Of a DNA stretch of 8,411 nt, positions 5,943 through 8,411 are shown piece after piece. Under the pieces are notes generated by a model. It had not been told where the DNA came from, searched no databases, and saw only the letters and a list, made by a program, of their open reading frames with translations. The stretch is from Nocardioides sp. GTDB taxonomy: Bacteria; Actinomycetota; Actinomycetes; Propionibacteriales; Nocardioidaceae. Position 1 is the first letter of the stretch. The number at the start of each line of letters is the position of its first letter. Position numbers and translations under genes: made by a program. The stretch is taken from positions 1-8,411 of the forward strand of contig JAKDNC010000126.1 of the NCBI GenBank assembly GCA_030452025.1, in the 5' to 3' direction.

Positions 5943-7028
5943 GTGAGTCTCGCTCCGCCCGTCCCGCACACAGCACTGCCCGGTGACGGGTCACCTGAGT
6001 CGTCACCGCTGGAACGTCGTGGCATGTTGCGGGGCGGGTGGAGCCGCACGTTCGGTCTCGGTGTCGCTGTCGTGGTCCTGGTCGCGGCAACGTGGGCGTC
6101 GATTGTCTTGGGCATCAACGACATCACTGTTGGCGATGTTCTCGATGCTGTCCGGGGCACTCCTGCGACCGACGCTGAACGGATCGTCTACCACCTACGG
6201 ATCCCTCGCACGGCCACCGGCCTACTCGTGGGAGCCGGCCTGGGTGTCGCCGGTGCCACCATGCAGGGCTTGACCCGCAACCCGCTGGCGGATCCGGGGC
6301 TGCTCGGCATCAACGCCGGCGCTGCTCTTGCGGTGGTGGTCGCCATGGCTGGCCTGGGTATCACGACGGCGTCGGGATACGTCTGGTTCGCCTTCGCCGG
6401 GGCAGCATGTGCGGCCCTTTTCGTCTACGCACTCGGGTCTTTGGGGTTGGGAGGAGCGACGCCGGTCAAACTGATCCTCGCTGGTGCCGCCACCACAGCG
6501 TTCCTCGGCGCGATCACGACGATGATTACCCTGCGGGATGCCTCCTTGATGGACGACTATCGCTTCTGGGCGGTGGGGTCCCTGACCCGGGCCAACGGTG
6601 CGATGCTGCTGACCGTTGCGCCGTTCATCGTCGCTGGGCTCCTGCTTGCCATGGCGTCCAGTCGCAGCCTCAACGCGCTTGCTTTGGGCGACGATCTTGC
6701 GCGCAGTCTCGGCACCCGGGTGCGGGTCTCCAGAGCCATAGGCGCCATCGCCGTGGTGCTGCTCGCCGGTGGTTCGACCACGATCGCCGGACCAGTCGCC
6801 TTCATTGGTCTGGTGATACCCCATATCGCGCGGATGATCAGTGGACCTGACTACCGGTGGGTCATGGCATGGACGCTCGTCATGGCGCCAACTGTGCTGC
6901 TGATCGCCGACGTGGTCGGTCGGTTGGTCGCGCAGCCTCAGCAACTGCAGGTCGGGATCGTCGTTGCTGCCGTCGGCGCACCGTTCTTCCTGTACCTGGT
7001 GCGCCATCGCAAGCTGGTGGGCGTATGA
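5943..7028 (+). CDS. FecCD-type ABC importer permease, FepD-like
   Basis: The product has 361 residues. A GTG start lies 2 nt after the stop of the binding-protein gene with no clear ribosome binding site, so translation is probably coupled; an internal ATG at 6024 would give a 334-residue protein close to the family norm, since the first 28 residues are Pro/Ser-rich and probably disordered. The rest is a multi-span membrane protein of the FecCD/BtuC family. RIPRTATGLLVGAGLGVAGA (residues 87-106) is followed by NPLADPGLLGINAGAA (113-128), a signature resembling the FepD branch. LALGDDLARSLG (246-257) is the cytoplasmic coupling region that contacts the ATPase, and GPVAFIGLVIPHIAR (283-297) is the conserved late motif. 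It should pair with the permease encoded next, their genes overlapping by ATGA. There is no sign of damage. Confidence 0.9.
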   Translation: MSLAPPVPHTALPGDGSPESSPLERRGMLRGGWSRTFGLGVAVVVLVAATWASIVLGINDITVGDVLDAVRGTPATDAERIVYHLRIPRTATGLLVGAGLGVAGATMQGLTRNPLADPGLLGINAGAALAVVVAMAGLGITTASGYVWFAFAGAACAALFVYALGSLGLGGATPVKLILAGAATTAFLGAITTMITLRDASLMDDYRFWAVGSLTRANGAMLLTVAPFIVAGLLLAMASSRSLNALALGDDLARSLGTRVRVSRAIGAIAVVLLAGGSTTIAGPVAFIGLVIPHIARMISGPDYRWVMAWTLVMAPTVLLIADVVGRLVAQPQQLQVGIVVAAVGAPFFLYLVRHRKLVGV

Positions 7029-8089
7029 GTCGCAACCAGGCCCGGGCCAGCGACGTCATCGTCTTCGCGCCCCATCAGTTGCCGATGTCCCTGCGGCTGA
7101 GCCGACGATCGATAGTCCTGACCGTCGGGACCGCGGCGGCCGCCCTCGCCGTCACGGTCGTGTCGATCACCATCGGGCAATACCCGCTCGATCTCTCGGA
7201 TGTCATCCGGGTCCTGGGTGGCGGCGGAACGTTGATCGAGCAGGACGTGATCTTCGGCGACCGGCTCCCGCGGGCCTTGACCGGCCTCGGTGTCGGCGCG
7301 GCGTTCGCCCTGTCAGGGGCGATCCTGCAGCGCCTCGCCGCCAACCCCCTGGTCAGCCCCGATGTGATCGGCATCAACTCAGGGGCCGCCGCAGGAGCGC
7401 TGACCGTCATGCTCGTCCTCGGGGGCAGCGGCGCCGAGCTGACAATCGGAGCTCTCCTCGGTGCCATGGCCACGGTCGTCGCGATCGTCGTGATCGCCTA
7501 CCGCCGCGGATTGCTCGGATTCCGGCTGGTGCTGGTCGGGATCGGCGTAGCGGCCATGCTGACTTCGGCGATCTCCTACCTGCTGACCCGCTCCGACGTC
7601 CACCAGGTCCAGGCGGCAGCCGGGTGGTTGACGGGCAGCCTGGCCAACCGCAGCAGCATGCACGCCACCATCATCGGAGCCACGCTCGCGCTCGCGGTCA
7701 TGGCCCTCGTTGTCCTCGGACGGGACCTGCGGGTCCAGGAGCTTGGCGACGACCTGGCGCGCACGCTGACCGGCAGTCGCCAGGCCCGCCGTATCCCGCT
7801 CCTGCTCGTCGCCGTGGGGTTGGCCGCGATGGCCACCGCAGCAGCTGGACCGATCGGTTTCGTCGCGCTCGTCGCACCCCAAATCACCCGCAGGATCCTG
7901 GCTGAGCGCCAAATCGGTCTCGCGCCCTCCGCGGCCGTCGGAGCGTTGCTCGTCGTCGCCGCGGACCTGGCCTCCCGGCTGATCTTCGCACCCGAAGAGA
8001 TGCCGGCCGGGGTATTAACCGCCGTCCTGGGCGCGCCGGTCCTGCTCGTCCTCCTCGCACGCGCCCACCGGATTGGAGCCGCCGGATGA
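7025..8089 (+). CDS. FecCD-type ABC importer permease, FepG-like
   Basis: ATG at 7025 overlaps the TGA of the preceding permease by 4 nt, with a weak GGTGG 4-8 nt upstream; the frame is open further 5' but that part is out-of-frame sequence of the other permease. The product has 354 residues. After a 28-residue polar N-terminus comes a first membrane span (about 29-50). DRLPRALTGLGVGAAFALSG (79-98) and NPLVSPDVIGINSGAA (107-122) match the FecCD signature in its FepG-like form. LGDDLARTL (240-248) is the ATPase coupling loop and GPIGFVALVAPQITRR (275-290) the late conserved motif. The two permeases are clearly different proteins, so the transporter should have a heteromeric membrane part. The stop overlaps the start of the ATPase gene by 4 nt. 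Confidence 0.9.
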   Translation: MSRNQARASDVIVFAPHQLPMSLRLSRRSIVLTVGTAAAALAVTVVSITIGQYPLDLSDVIRVLGGGGTLIEQDVIFGDRLPRALTGLGVGAAFALSGAILQRLAANPLVSPDVIGINSGAAAGALTVMLVLGGSGAELTIGALLGAMATVVAIVVIAYRRGLLGFRLVLVGIGVAAMLTSAISYLLTRSDVHQVQAAAGWLTGSLANRSSMHATIIGATLALAVMALVVLGRDLRVQELGDDLARTLTGSRQARRIPLLLVAVGLAAMATAAAGPIGFVALVAPQITRRILAERQIGLAPSAAVGALLVVAADLASRLIFAPEEMPAGVLTAVLGAPVLLVLLARAHRIGAAG

Positions 8090-8411
8090 CCCAGACACCC
8101 ACCACCGGTACCTGCCATGTCGCCCTGGGGACCAACGCCTTGCGGCTCGGCTACGGGACGTCGGTCGTCATCGATGAGGTCAGCATCGAACTTCCGGCCG
8201 GGCAGATCACCGCCATCGTCGGACCCAACGGCTGCGGCAAGTCGACACTGCTGCGTGGCCTCGCCCGACTCATGGACCCCCTCTCCGGCCACGTCCACCT
8301 CGACGGCGCTGACCTCGCACGACTGTCCGCACGCACCATCGCCACCCGGCTGGGACTGCTGCCTCAACAACCGACCGCACCCGACGGCATCACGGTCGCC
8401 GACCTCGTCGG
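8086..8411 (+). CDS. ABC importer ATPase, FecE/FepC type (3' end outside window)
   Basis: ATG at 8086 overlaps the TGA of the permease gene (ATGA). The 108 visible residues contain LRLGYGTSVVIDEVSIELPA (19-38, with the A-loop Tyr23), a Walker A motif GPNGCGKST (46-54) continuing LLRGLARLMDPLSGHVHLDG, and the Q-loop LLPQQPTAPDGITVADLV (91-108). The GCGKST form of Walker A and the Q-loop sequence are typical of FecE/FepC-like ATPases of iron-complex and cobalamin importers. The window ends before the ABC signature (LSGGQ), Walker B and H-loop, so completeness cannot be checked. It should power the importer made by the three genes before it and share their riboswitch control. Confidence 0.92.
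   Translation, partial: MTQTPTTGTCHVALGTNALRLGYGTSVVIDEVSIELPAGQITAIVGPNGCGKSTLLRGLARLMDPLSGHVHLDGADLARLSARTIATRLGLLPQQPTAPDGITVADLV

Noticed and set aside
7576..8370. Minus-strand 264-aa frame opposite the second permease and the ATPase
   Set aside because: It lies antisense to unambiguous FecCD and Walker A sequences; a GC-driven shadow frame.
1..8411. CRISPR array, tRNA/rRNA genes, insertion sequence or integrase
   Set aside because: No regularly spaced repeats, no tRNA-like cloverleaf sequence, and no transposase or recombinase motifs were seen on either strand.

Overview
The window looks like chromosomal or integrated-element DNA of a high-GC actinobacterium. The evidence is strong G/C preference at third codon positions, frequent GTG starts, a DUF4192-family gene (a family found largely in Actinobacteria), and overlapping ATGA/TGATG gene junctions. 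The sequence does not fix the genus.

Left part (1-3965, all plus strand): accessory-type genes. First is the 3' portion of an AbiEii-type nucleotidyltransferase toxin gene, cut by the window edge. A tight three-gene set follows: a DUF4192 protein, a 59-aa protein and a 312-aa protein of unknown function, joined by an 11-nt gap and an 8-nt overlap. After the third gene comes a 173-bp non-coding stretch with two perfect DnaA-box sequences (TTATCCACA on the minus strand) in identical 11-bp contexts exactly 30 bp apart. A possible 36-aa ORF then runs by a TGATG junction into a membrane protein that resembles an M48 metallopeptidase but has a shifted HExxH motif. The mix (AbiE-type toxin, DUF4192, orphan genes, DnaA boxes) suggests a mobile or formerly mobile element, but no integrase, relaxase, IS or attachment site is visible.

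Middle (3979-4699): a probable minus-strand gene of unknown function, convergent with the M48-like gene, then about 325 bp with no supported gene.

Right part (4700-8411): a clear cobalamin riboswitch followed by a four-gene ABC importer operon. It encodes a substrate-binding lipoprotein, two different FecCD-type permeases and the start of the ATPase, which runs off the window. Junctions are a 2-nt gap and two ATGA overlaps, so all four genes are probably one transcript controlled by the riboswitch. The architecture (binding protein, FepD-like and FepG-like permeases, FepC/FecE-like ATPase) is that of a siderophore importer. The riboswitch points instead to vitamin B12, another corrinoid or a related cobalt compound. 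This contrast, the DnaA-box pair and the altered M48 motif are the points most worth a second look.
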